Positions 1 to 10,715 of a stretch of DNA of 64,000 nt are shown here, one piece after another. Every line of letters starts with the position of its first letter. Position 1 is the first letter of the stretch. The position numbers were made by a program, and so were the translations under genes. The stretch is from Grammothele lineata (Eukaryota; Basidiomycota; Agaricomycetes; Polyporales; Polyporaceae). Where the stretch lies: the NCBI GenBank assembly GCA_002150815.3, contig NDFF03000320.1:248001-312000 (forward strand). Direction: 5' to 3'. Below the pieces are notes generated by a model that was not told where the DNA came from, searched no databases, and saw nothing but the letters and a program-made list of their open reading frames with translations.

Positions 1-469
1 CATGGTAGCCTTGCCTCTGCTGTACGCGAGGGAAGTGAGTTACGCCAGCTTGGGCTCGATGATCTAGTTGTGCCGACCGGCCGGATAGACGCCTGCCTGT
101 CATATCGGGCAGGCCCATCGACGTGGGTGGCCTATAGAAGCAGGGTAGACTGTATCCCGACCCGGGAAACGCCGGATTTTATCCACTGGTGACTGATCTG
201 AGGGGGCTTACCTCATAAGGTTGCAGGAAGCGCCTTATAAGCGAGCGCCGTATAGAGAGTTGACTACCCTCTTCCTCCTCCTCCTCCCCCTCCTCTCTGC
301 TCTCCAGTTACCTCTCTCTCGACTCCGCTATTGCCTTAAATCCGTCGTTAGGACCCCTGTAAGATTCTCATGGCGCACTCTCACAACTTTCGCGGAACAC
401 CGTGGGCCGTTGCGCAAAAGGCAAGCAACTTCATAGGTCGCTGCAAGCATCATCTGGAACTCTTCTCGT
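1..469. other. No supported gene
   Basis: No frame here reads like protein over a useful length. The only notable feature is a pyrimidine-rich run around 268-303, which is simple sequence. I see no tRNA-like fold or splice pair. Confidence 0.5.
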
Positions 470-815
470 CACACTTTAACCCTTAGAGGAGACGATTGTA
501 TTGATGTGATTATTATGCGCCCGGTATGTCCTCATACGTCCATCACATGCACTGAAGTCAATCGTTGCTGGCATCTTGGTCTTCGCAGTTTGACTGCTTG
601 TGCTCATAGCCGCTCGCATACGGAGGCTGTAGCATGAACTAACACACTTTAACCCTTAGAGGAGACGATTGAATTGATGTGATTATTATGCGCCCGGTAT
701 GTCCTCATACGTCCATCACATGCACTGAAGTCAATCATTGCTGGCATCTTGGTCTTCGCAGTTTGACTGCTTGTGCTCATAGCCGCTCGCATACGGAGGC
801 TGTAGCATGAATTAA
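470..815. repeat. 173-bp tandem direct duplication (two copies)
   Basis: Copy 1 runs 470-642 and copy 2 runs 643-815, head to tail with no spacer. Both begin cacactttaacccttagag and end near agcatgaa(c/t)taa. I count only about three differences between them: t/a near 499/672, g/a near 563/736 and c/t near the end. Near identity points to a recent local duplication. The unit has no convincing open frame, terminal inverted repeat or target-site duplication, so I do not call it a transposon. Confidence 0.93.
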
Positions 816-1496
816 TTCACTTGAGGCCTGAGGGACAGGTGGTGGCACTAAAATAGGTCCATCATTTGTTCCTCTCGTCCTGGCGCTTCGTGGGCGAATA
901 ATCGTAGTCACGTGAGTGGGCATTTGCCGCCCTTCCTTACCTCGATCCCGGCTTGGGTCTGGCCAGAGAGGGATTGGGGGATCATTGGGAGTTTCCATGC
1001 ATGGACGGGTCCCGTTGGAGGCAGTCTAAGACCAAGGTTAAATGCCGAAGGAGCAAGATTCTGTCCCCAATCGGGGGTTCGTCTCGTGCTGAAATGTTTC
1101 GTTCCTCCTGGATGGGAGGGTGAATCCCCGCAGACAGGACTTGATGGAATCTGAGTCAACTCTTCGACGTTGCTACCAAGCTCTGCTGTGAATGTCATGT
1201 ATACACGTAAGTTATCAACGTCGCCGTCGTTGCGGTTTCTCTTCGAACACTACCAACTGCATTCCAGCTGGTGTCCGTCCTCCCAAGCCCGTTCAATCGT
1301 CCACGGTATCGCGACTACGGGTACGTACTCACAAGGTATGTCGTAGACAGTGCATCTATCGTGACGCTAGCCTCCGCGTAGGATCCATCGAGAATGGACC
1401 TGCAGGAATGCATGCTCGGCGTGGCGGACGCCAGTCGCCATCGTTTCTGTATGCTCAGCGAAGGACGGCGCTTCAGGGTGCACTTGCCTTTACGTT
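816..1496. other. Unresolved region upstream of the decayed gene
   Basis: Short coding-like stretches occur on the plus strand (for example ATG at 1394, MDLQECMLGVADASRHRF) with possible introns such as 1337-1381. They do not connect in phase to the frame that follows at 1497. They may be 5' exons of the decayed gene downstream. I cannot build a model from them. Confidence 0.3.
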
Positions 1497-2015
1497 TGCT
1501 TTGGGCGTTTTTATGACATCGCGCACTCCTCGGGCTTCATCGTTGGTATCGCCTCAGCTCTGCCCAGCAGTGTCAAGCCTCCTCATCACCCCTTCAAAGA
1601 CCAAGTCTCTGTCCGCCTTCGAGAGCAGTAACGCAACATGCACACCTACCCTTACCTCGAATGTGATGCTGATTCTCGCATCGTACGTGGGATACGGATG
1701 TCATCCATTTATCCTCTCCAATGTCGTCGTGCTAGCACCTCCCGACGCCCGTCTATGACCGGGAGTTCGATCCTTCTCAACACACGCAACAGGATGTGCT
1801 TCGGAGCTTGGGGTATAACAACACCTTTCTGGCGGGGGTGCAAGCCGAGGTAAGTCGTACATGGTCTGTTGCGCCGCCTCCTTGGTCTGAACGTATCTGC
1901 CGATTAACTCGTCAAGTCTCGTTCCCCTGGCCGGTTTGCCGCCTTCCTTTCCAAAACCTCAAATAAGCTGCGACGCTTGAAGGCTCGTGTCTTTCGAGCT
2001 CTGTCGCGCAAGTAG
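1497..2015 (+). pseudogene. Decayed copy of a small basic-tailed hypothetical protein
   Basis: One frame reads like protein from about 1497 but meets an in-frame TAA at 1629-1631. It then continues: ATG 1638-1682, intron 1683-1735, 1736-1849, intron 1850-1916, 1917-2015 (TAG). Both introns are phase 0 with gtacgt and gtaagt donors and tag/aag acceptors. The part after the stop could make an 85-residue product starting at M1638. The tail is strongly basic (KLRRLKARVFRALSRK). The last two exons align with the gene at 18723-19289: same intron positions, and LGYNNTFLAGVQAE matches FGYSRVFRTGLWAE. I do not recognise the family and infer no function. The stop suggests a pseudogene, though a shorter protein from 1638 is possible. 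Confidence 0.5.
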
Positions 2016-2549
2016 ATGGTTGCTTTCGGGAGGATCTTCCGGTGGAGGCTCCAACAAACGGCAGTTTCGGATCTCAAAGTTGTGCGTCCCATTCGTCACG
2101 TCACCCCACAAGAGATAACAGCCTCATTGTACGATTCAATAGGTGCTCTCATGTTCTTGCATACCTTAACGGCCAGAGTTGAGATGAAGGCCGTCTGCTT
2201 GGGAGCTGTACTTCGATCTAACAAGAGGAATTTTACATTTTGTGCCAGGTTGCTTCGCATCTAAATTTTCACCTTTTCACCATACCTTAACCCTGATGAG
2301 CGTGCGGGTCTCACTCCTTGGTTTTCAAAGCTTGCTTGATGCGGGCAGCACACACGGATGTCGGGTTTTGAAACGAGCAACAAGGCAAGAATGTGTACTT
2401 CAAGCGTTTCGACAGTAAGAGGAGGGCGATCCATGCTATATAAGAATACATGATAGAAAAGAACTACCTAGGTCGCGTGAACATACGAGAGAGGAGTAGA
2501 GAGGGCGTAGAGTACCATAGCAGTCCATCATAAGACATAAGGAAAGACC
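2016..2549. other. Intergenic, 3' flanks
   Basis: Lies between the decayed gene and the end of EPL1. No frame or splice pattern of interest. Probably holds the 3' UTR of EPL1. Confidence 0.5.
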
Positions 2550-5500
2550 TCAGTACCCAGCGGCGCCGGACCCGCTCACAAGCTGCCTCGACTGTAGCGA
2601 AGGAGATGGCGTGGGGATCGCGGGCTGTGGAGGGCGTGGTGGCGACGAGTGCACGTTCGTCTGTGCCGCAGCCATATTGGGACTAAGCATATGGGGTGAG
2701 GGAGAGTGAGGAGCAAGACGGGCAATGTGGGCGCCAGCCGGAGAGGCCATTGCTTGACTAGCACCGATCACCTGCGCCGACATGGGTGCGCGTGGAGGCG
2801 CGCGCGCACCGTTCGCGGATGGCGCACGACCAGGGGAACCAGCAGCGCCCGGCGCATTGTGCGCGTCGCCGCCAGTGCTGTTCGGGGGAGAATGTTGACT
2901 GGGCATTGGCCATGCCATCGGCCGACCTCCAGGTATGGCCATAGGGTAAGCCCCGTTCGGCATAACGTAGGCATTAGGCTGACGGAGGGCGATGTTGACA
3001 CCGTTGTCCGGTAGCACTGCGGAGAGCGATTGCATATGCTGAACGTTCAAGCCACTGTGGCGAGGGTTCGAGTGTATGTAGCCACCCTTCGACATAGCCG
3101 GGTACCCGTTGACAGTGGGGATGTGGTACCCGTTCGGGAGGGTGGGTACATTGACGCTAGCAGCGGACATTGGCGGTTTCGCAGGGGCGGGAGAAGGAGA
3201 GGCCATGGATGCGGGATTTGAGTCTGTAGACGCGGATACGCCATTCGGACTGGTTTGGGTGACTGGCTTAACGTCTTGATCAGGGACCTTCACAGGCATG
3301 GGCTGGACGTCGGAGAACCCATTAACTGACGCACTGGAAGGAGGGGTAACGTGTGGGGAGGATGAATGAGGAATGCCATTGGGTGCGGTCGTTCCCGAAG
3401 GCACCCTGCCGTTGGAGATCCGCAAATGCAACTGGGCGTTGGGCTGAGGCAACTTCTTCACCGAGGTTGGAAGCGACACAGGTACACCATTAGCAGACAC
3501 AGGCGGAACTTGCGGGGCATTAGCAGCGCTAGTAGAGGGAATAGGCGTTGTAGACGCCTGACGATGCGCAGGGGGTGGAGGCGGCTTCATGACCATGCTG
3601 GATGGCGCGAATTGGTAGGGCTTGACGTCCCCATTACGAACAGGATCGGGGGCGAACTTCGGAAGATCGTCGTTTTGTAGCAGGGACATGGAGACCAGGA
3701 GATGACTTATGCGAAAATCAACGTGGGTCGATATCACAAGGCAAAAGACTCATACCTCGGCTTTCGTTCGTCGATCAACTTACGGTCACGATCCTCCATC
3801 CCATCGGCGCCGAGGGTGACACCGTCGTCGTCGTCATACCGGAACCGCTCCTCAATTCGTCTCGCGCGTTCCTTAGCCTCTTCGTCTTCATCGAAACTCG
3901 CCGCTCGCAGTGTGCAGCTGAAGCGTCGGTCCATCATGATACGGCCGCGACCTCGACCTGCCCTGAGACGAGCAACGCGATACTTCGGTGGAGTCGGCCC
4001 ATCTCCAAACGTGGCCGCTGAAAGAGAGGGCCGAAGCGGTATTGACTTGAACAGACGGCAGCTGTATGGTACTGGCGGTGCTTGGTAAGGGTTCTATAAC
4101 ACAACGGTGAGTATCGAGGATGCTGTGCTCTCTCCATTGACCTACGTCGCTCGCATCTTCCCACTTGTTGTCTTTGCTTCGTTGCAACTCTTGGTCGATC
4201 GCGTTCTGAATTGCAGCTTGACGCTCTCTCGGACGGATTTGAGGAGTCGGTAATGGGGCGGGCGAGCCAGGATCTCCGTTGTCGCGGGTCGGACGAATTT
4301 TGACACGCCTGTAAACGAGGGATAAGTCTGGGTGATCGGTGAGTGAAGCGGAAGCAAACATACGCTGCTTCCACCTTCTGCTTCTTAGGTGGTTTCTCTT
4401 TGTCCAGGAAAAGGTCGTCGTCTTCCTTTGAACCGAGAGATGGATGCACACGTTTGAGGTCCACCAGGGTTTGCCGCTTGTCCCAGACGGAATGATTCTG
4501 ACTCTGCGTGTCCCGCTTCATGAGTTCGCGCTGCTGCACCAATCGAACGATATCGAGGGCCGTAGACAGTTCGCCCTGCAGTCGAACCATCCTATCGGAA
4601 TAGGAAGTTTGTGACGCGCGAGTTTTGCGGACAGCCTTGATCTCTCGTCGCCGGAAACAGATGTAGGATTCGTTCTTCGTGTCGCTTTCGTCCAGCTGGG
4701 TATATCTATTGTTAGTGATATTCAACAAGAGCTCCCATTAGTCGATACATACATTGACCGCGGGGATGATCCTATGACCACCTCGTTCCATTCTGCGCTC
4801 ACGCCAGTAAGGGTATATAATGCGAGCGTAACGGAGCATCTGCGGAGGCGGTGGTGTCCAACTTGGGACGGCGTATATGGCGAATAGGTCAGGCTGCAGG
4901 GGTGTTGCGAAAATCTCTTGATAATCAGAGAATGGCGGAAAAGGAGCTCCTTGCTCGAGACCCTACGGACGCGTCAGTAAGAACCAACCGCGACGCCGGA
5001 CAAACTTACGTGATGAAGGAACTCTGTTTTCTCATGGGTAACTTTCTCGAAGATACCCATGACGAGCTCAAACTCGTCCTCGTTGATCGCCATAGGTTGG
5101 ACGACATCAGGTTCCTTGCCTTTGGCCTTCGCACTCCGGCCGGATCTGGTGTTGGACATGGTGCTAGCGCTTTGCGTACTCATGCCTTCGCCGCGTGCCT
5201 GCTCGTTGTTCTTGTCCAGCCATTCCTTGTCTCGTTCGTCCATGTAGTATATGAAGCCATTAGCGAGAGCGAACGACGTAGCGTCTTCAACGGTATCGGA
5301 CGACTTTATGTAGCTAGTTGGCTGCTTCGACCGCCCTGATAGGTACAACTCTGCATAGTTGTCGACTACACCAGTACTGTCGGGAGTAGGGATGAAGGCG
5401 GCGGGCGCCGAAACCTCTTTGTCGCCAGCCCGTGCCGTGCGGTGGGCTTGATGCCGAGAGGCTGCTGCGGACAAGACCGCTTGCAGGTGATGCTCCTGGA

Positions 5501-5807
5501 TAGGCAATAGATAAGGATGAGTCAGCATTCCGCGGAACGATATTCCCACGGTTCCAGCCAATCAGCGACAGCCACACCACCCCCTCCAACATCGGCGCAG
5601 ACAGCGAGCAGCAGGGGAGAAAAGACGTACGTTGGCATCCTCAGCGTCCACACCAGCCGTAGAGACGACCCTGGCCTTCTCCTCGTCTTCATCGAGGACG
5701 ATAGGATCGGCGTCGATAGAGTCTTTGATAACCTTCAGACGTGTCTTGTTAGTGACTCGGTTGCGATTTCGGAGGGCAGCGGGGGCTGGATGAGTAGCCC
5801 GAGGCAT
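2550..5807 (-). CDS. EPL1: Enhancer of polycomb-like protein (NuA4 subunit)
   Basis: Seven exons, all phases consistent: 5807-5631, 5495-5010, 4962-4753, 4695-4364, 4308-4146, 4093-3756, 3705-2550, giving 953 aa. Epl1 is the scaffold of the NuA4/Piccolo histone H4/H2A acetyltransferase, holding Esa1 and Yng2 on the nucleosome. The N-terminal EPcA region is unmistakable: IPTPDSTGVVDNYAELYLSG, ANGFIYYMDERDKEWLDKNN, then FSDYQEIFATPL, LRYARIIYPYWRERR, and NESYICFRRREIKAVRKTR. An acidic and basic middle region (about 400-560) is followed by a Pro/Ser/Asn-rich disordered C-terminus from about residue 570, as in other fungal Epl1 proteins. The start at 5807 gives a short basic leader. A divergent PRP31 lies upstream with a possible small gene between them. 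Nuclear by family. The last exon's acceptor at 3706 is chosen because it keeps frame. Confidence 0.95.
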
Positions 5808-5953
5808 TTCATCGAGTAAGGAAGGGAGAAGAGGTGAGGTGAGGTCGACTTGGGGGTTGGATGGGGCGGGAACGGCGCCTGGCGCGGGCTATGGCCGTGG
5901 AAGTGTGGCGGGCCGAGGCATGGGAGGGGGCGCGAGACGGCCACATTGGTGGC

Positions 5954-6491
5954 TTACCTAAGCGCCGCTATTATATCACGCTTTTTCCTTATAAAGAACG
6001 CTTCTGGCGCTGCCTCCAACGTAAAGCCAGGTTTAACTGAAGCTTGAGACGATGGACAAAAACTTGAATTGCAATGTATGAAGACACAGTACAATGTCTG
6101 TAAGAGAGTCAAAACCGATGTTAGTACTGAGTAAATGAATGCAAGGAGGAGGGGAACGGATGACACTCACGATACTACTCGGAAACCCCCTCGACGCCTC
6201 CGGTTGAAACATAACAACAGCTCACGAGAGGATGAGTAATGGACACAAATGCAGCACGTACGTTTTCGTAAAAGGAGGTGCCTCCTCCGCGCCACTAGGC
6301 TGCGGAGCATACCCGGTGAGAACCTGGTAGTCTCGAGTATGCACACTGCAAGACGCTCCAACGCAATATGGATCTATCAAAGAGAGACAAGAAAAGAGGA
6401 AACATGAGTGTCGTAGATCCACAGCAAACTACTAGGAAGACTTACTTGCAAGCATGCGAGAATCGCCTTTCCACGCCCGAACCTCCCCTGA
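5954..6491 (-). CDS. Hypothetical small protein, 5' end unresolved
   Basis: Four exons join in phase: 6491-6446, 6373-6262, 6189-6171 and 6097-5954, giving about 106 residues from the first resolved exon. Three introns have good donors (gtaagt, gtacgt, gtgagt), and the last carries a ctaac branch-like motif before ttacag. The spliced frame reads GEVRAWKGDSRML, then YQVLTGYAPQPSGAEEAPPF, and ends AFFIRKKRDIIAALR. I do not recognise it. Upstream exons probably exist beyond 6491: a gtacga donor follows about 6673, but its phase does not fit cleanly. The stop lies 147 bp from the EPL1 start, so this could instead be a spliced non-coding transcript overlapping the EPL1 promoter. Splice structure is better supported than coding status. 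Confidence 0.4.
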
Positions 6492-7371
6492 CTAAGTGGA
6501 TGGTGAGAGGTGGCTAGATGGTGGCAACCGTGACCAAAGGTCGTATAAAAATGAGATCGAAACACGATATGCGCTATGTATACACGCATATACCCAAGAC
6601 GGGTGATGATAAATGGTGGGGTGCTAGAGGGGAAGAGCGAAGGGATAACAAGAGGGAACAGGGATCGTACCTACGAGCCTTGAATGAATCGCAGAGCATC
6701 GGAAACCAAGTTCGGGAGTTGACAATCGGCCGGGGGAGGACGGAGTGACACCGCACGACGTCGCCGTGCGTGCAAGGATGAGGACGGAGGGAAGGAGGCA
6801 GGACGGAGTTGTCTCGCACGCCAGGGCATGCTTCACAGCGAGCACGTGCAGCACGTGGGTGAGCCACAGAGAATAGACGCCCGTATGCCCTTGTTTAACT
6901 GTACAGTCCATCCCCCAACCACTCCCCTTGTAGGCGCATCTCATCAACATCTCTCCAGCATCACGCGCTATTCATTCGAGTCGTTGCGATTACCCTCGGT
7001 ATGGATCAACCCTCCTATCAGCGAAAAACCTACGTGAAATTGGCGCACTCTTGGCTTGGGCAGTTCCACACATACTTACATAGTACAACCACAATTCTCT
7101 GATACTTTGAGAGCACACCGAGGGCTGACCACGGTGCAAAATTTCATCAAGCATCGAAGACTTTCGGCCTTATTTTCTTTTCGTTGAGCCGAGTTTTCGC
7201 CTCGTGTCGACCCATGGCATGCACAAGATCTAAGATGATCGAGATCATCCGCGTTCTACTTCGGGCAAGCTGGGCATCGGGCGTCTTCTTGAGCCGTTTT
7301 GGCGCTTGTTCACCTCTTCCCCACTAGTGGTATACTCCAGCCTCTCTGTACGCGTCTTTTCGTTTCTCATT
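6492..7371. other. Intergenic region upstream of PRP31
   Basis: Contains possible 5' exons of the minus-strand gene at 5954-6491 and the PRP31 promoter. A frame in phase with PRP31 opens at 7306, but its extra N-terminus ([20 protein letters not shown]) is unlike the family. I see no other gene. Confidence 0.4.
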
Positions 7372-9439
7372 ATGAGCTCTCTCGCGGACGAGCTTCTTGC
7401 CGACCTCGATGGCCTTTCCGGTGATGAAGGGCAGTACGATGAAGAGCCACAGCCGGAGGCGAGCACGTCTACATCTACAGGAGTCAAGCGCAAGGCACCT
7501 CCAGGGTCGGATGACGAAATGTCCGAAGGTGAAGGCGAGGACGAGGGCGAAGACGACAAGGCGGTCGGGTCTCTGGTTTTGGAAGGAGGCATCAAGCCTG
7601 CAGAGGAGCTTGATGCCGAGGAAGTGCAGCGTATGGAGTTGGGAGCTGTGGAGGATGTGCGCAAGGTGGCGAAATTAGAGGGTAGTAAAAGGATGAACGA
7701 TATCCTGAAGGTGCGCTCTATTCCATCTAATACTGTCCTATGCTCACATACGTGTAGGAAATCGAAAAATACGAGAATAACCCCAGCACGCCCGAGCAGA
7801 TGGCCTTACCTACGCATTCTAATCCCGAGTACAACCTCATTGTTCAAGCGAACAACTTATCTGTTGACGTAGACAACGAAATAATGGTTGTGCACAAGGT
7901 AAGCTATCCGTTTGTACAACAACTATGTCTCGTTGTAATGCCCCTGTAGTTCATACGGGACCATTATGCGCCCAAGTTTCCGGAGCTGGAACAACTCGTT
8001 GCCGACCCAGCGATGTACATCCGTTCAGTGCGCGCTCTTGGCAATGCTGAGGACCCGACGAAAGTCGACCTCCAAGGGATTCTTCCCCCAGCCATCATCA
8101 TGAGTGTCCTTGTCACCGCGACCACGACTGCCGGCCAACAGCTATCCGAAGCGGAGTGGCAAGCGGTTCAACGTGCTTGCGATCTCGCTGACCGCCTTGA
8201 AGAAGCACGAAAGAAGGTACGTCAAGTGTCTGTATGCTAGTGTTCACTAACTGAAACTTTACTGGCAGATCTTCATGTATGTCTCTTCACGAATGAATGT
8301 GCTTGCTCCCAATCTGTCCGCTATCGTCGGTACCACCACAGCCGCGAAGTTGTTGGGTGTCGCCGGTGGTCTAGCCGGCGTCGCCAAAATGCCCTCATGT
8401 AACGTCTACGTGCGTGTAAAGCGCTCTTCTCGTGCCCTTTATGCTGATGCCGTGCTCCTGTAGCTTCTTGGCGCACAAAAGAAGATTGCTGCTGGCTTCT
8501 CGTCAGTGACTCAGCGACGACACACCGGTTTCGTCTTCCAGTCCGAAATCGTACAACAGACGCCCCCAGAGTACAGGATGAAGATCCAGCGTACAGTCGG
8601 TGCCAAGTGCACACTCGCCGCGCGCATGGACCTGGAACGCTCGCGCAGAGACGGTACGCGCTTCGAACAATGTTTACTGCAGGACGCTGATCATTCATCC
8701 CTCAAAGGTTCTTATGGTGATCAGCTACGGGACAAGATCGAGAAGCATATAGATCGTCTTACCGCTCCTCCGCCGTCGAAGATCACCAAGGCCCTGCCCA
8801 TCCCAAATGACGGTCCCAAGAAGCGTCGTGGAGGAAAACGGTATGTACCATTCCATCTACTCTTGTATGTTCAGTGTACTCACTCATGTGGGGCAGGGCG
8901 AGGAAAGCCAAAGAAGCGTATGCCCAAACCGAACTTCGTAAACTTCAGAACCGCATGGCGTTCGGCGAGGCCGAGGAGGAAGTGGGCGCGTTCGACCAGA
9001 CCAAGGGTCTCGGTATGATCGGCACCGGCAAGGTACGCGCAGGTGTAGGCGAGGCGAAGAGCCGAGGTGCGCATGTCTTTCCCGCGATACTTTCTTCCGG
9101 GAGAAATTTCGTCTGGTCGCTAACTTGTGGGCGCCGATCACCTTTTGCTTCTTCCAGCAAAACTTTCCAAGGCGAACAAGCTCCGAATGGCTGCCCTCAC
9201 GAAGGCAGCACAGGGCGGCGGCGGCGCATCTACGTCTGGGACGGCGACCTCGCTCACCGTCACCCCCGTGCAAGGTTCGTGGGGTATGACGACATGCCGT
9301 GTTCGCGAGGACTAACATCCGCGCCACAGGATTCGAGCTTACCAACCGCGGGGCTGCAGCACAGCGAGTCAAGGAGGCGAACGAGCGCTGGTTTTCGAAC
9401 GGTACGTTCTCGTTCGTTGGACAGAAGGGCCAGAAGTAG
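7372..9439 (+). CDS. PRP31: U4/U6 snRNP protein Prp31
   Basis: Nine exons: 7372-7710, 7758-7898, 7950-8216, 8269-8409, 8464-8653, 8708-8840, 8897-9066, 9158-9274, 9330-9439, giving 535 aa, the usual size. Prp31 binds the 15.5K-U4 snRNA complex and is needed to assemble the U4/U6.U5 tri-snRNP. Visible features: [19 protein letters not shown] start, acidic region to about 70, NOSIC domain (about 115-165), then the Nop domain with [40 protein letters not shown] and [18 protein letters not shown]. The C-terminal Prp31 domain has [20 protein letters not shown] and [20 protein letters not shown], ending [10 protein letters not shown] chose ATG 7372 because it matches the family N-terminus. Convergent with ISU1, 148 bp apart. 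Confidence 0.96.
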
Positions 9440-9587
9440 GCATATGTACGAGGCAACACGACTGCGAGGCGGTCCGGTGTTAATGCGGATGTATATTGAT
9501 ATGATGGTATGGTAATGCATGGAAGAGTAGTAATACAAGTGTGAAACGAAAGCACAAACAACGACGACTGAAGACCGCTAGACCCCC

Positions 9588-10342
9588 TTACGAAGAAGGT
9601 GGATGTGCAGTGGCGACTGTCTCACCAGTCGCGGCGCTCTGAGACACGTCGATGTAACCCGCTTTCTTGGGATCTGAGAGCGTGCTCCGCTTCTTCCTGT
9701 AGTCCCGGATAGCGGAGCGAATGGCATCCTCGGCCAGCACTGATGGAATGTCAAACATATACTGACTGAATGAGGCGCGGGGACTTACTTGAACAGTGAA
9801 GTTTGACGGGGGGCAGGCACAACTCCTTCGCGATCTCCGTATTTTTTATTTTCTCGGCCTCCTCCAGCGAAAGACCCTTGACACGCTCAGTCATATATGA
9901 GCTGGAGGCAATGGCGCTGCCACAGCCAAAGGTCTTGAACTTGACGTCAGAGATGATGCCGTTCTCGTCGACACGGATTTGCAACTTCATCACATCGCCG
10001 CACCTGACGACGCGCACCCACGGTCAGCCGACGGCTACGGCAGCGACAGGGAGAGGGGAGGGAACGTACGCAGGGGCGCCGACAAGGCCCGTACCAACAT
10101 CCTTGTCATTCTTGGGGAGAGAGCCGACCTGTACGGGAGGGACGCAGAGGGGGGGGCGGGCGGGCGGGTGAGTTATCAGATAACCCGAGAAGTCCAGACC
10201 GGGCGAGACATACGTTTCTGGGCTGCTCATAGTGGGAGATGACCTTTTGGTGATAGGCGCGAGCGATGACAGGCCGCACGGCCAGCGTGCTCGCGCGGGG
10301 AACGGCGGGGGCAAGAGACTTTGCAAGAGCTGAGCGCAACAT
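9588..10342 (-). CDS. ISU1: Mitochondrial iron-sulfur cluster scaffold Isu
   Basis: Four exons: 10342-10214, 10128-10070, 10003-9789, 9739-9588, giving 184 aa. Isu1/IscU is the matrix scaffold on which Nfs1-Isd11 and frataxin build [2Fe-2S] clusters before Ssq1/Jac1 hand them on. The first 29 residues are rich in Arg, Ser and Ala (MLRSALAKSLAPAVPRAST) and fit a mitochondrial presequence. The mature protein starts near YHQKVISHYEQPRNVGSL. The three ligand cysteines are present: VGAPACGD, FKTFGCGSAIASSSYMTE and KLHCSMLAEDAI, with the chaperone-binding LPPVK motif just before the third. The C-terminal extension, about 15 residues after KKAGYIDVSQ, is low-complexity. Divergent from GPC1 with a 373-bp shared upstream region. 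Confidence 0.96.
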
Positions 10343-10386
10343 GGCGGATGGTGGTGAGAGAGAAAGGCTGAGGGGCGCGGGTGCCC

Positions 10387-10471
10387 ATTGGCTTGCTGGC
10401 TTACTTGACGGGTTGACTCCGGCCGGGGCGATTGCGTCGGCCGTGCGTCAAGCGGCTCTCCGTCCTCCAAT
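10387..10471. promoter_or_regulatory. Two CCAAT boxes between ISU1 and GPC1
   Basis: The 373-bp divergent spacer holds ATTGG at 10387-10391 (CCAAT on the minus strand, 45 bp from the ISU1 start) and CCAAT at 10467-10471 on the plus strand. CCAAT is the Hap/NF-Y site. In many fungi Hap with HapX tunes Fe-S genes, so the site near ISU1 is plausible. A pyrimidine-rich run at about 10658-10690 precedes the GPC1 start. Function is inferred from motif and position only. Confidence 0.4.
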
Positions 10472-10715
10472 CGCTCCACGTGGCGCACGTGAGGGCAATC
10501 CTTGCCCCGCTGATGTAAGCTTGGAGGTGGGAGGCGCTAGGCGCTTGGCGGGCGTCGGTTGGAGTGTGATTTCTGGAAAGAGCTGTCCGTGTTGCTGTCA
10601 CAGTGGCCACTCAACGCGTCGCACATGCGTCCTTGCTCTCCTCTACAGCCCCGGCCTTGACTCTCTCCTCTTCCTCCTCCCACTCTCACCGCCCTCCTGC
10701 CTTTACGACCCAGCC

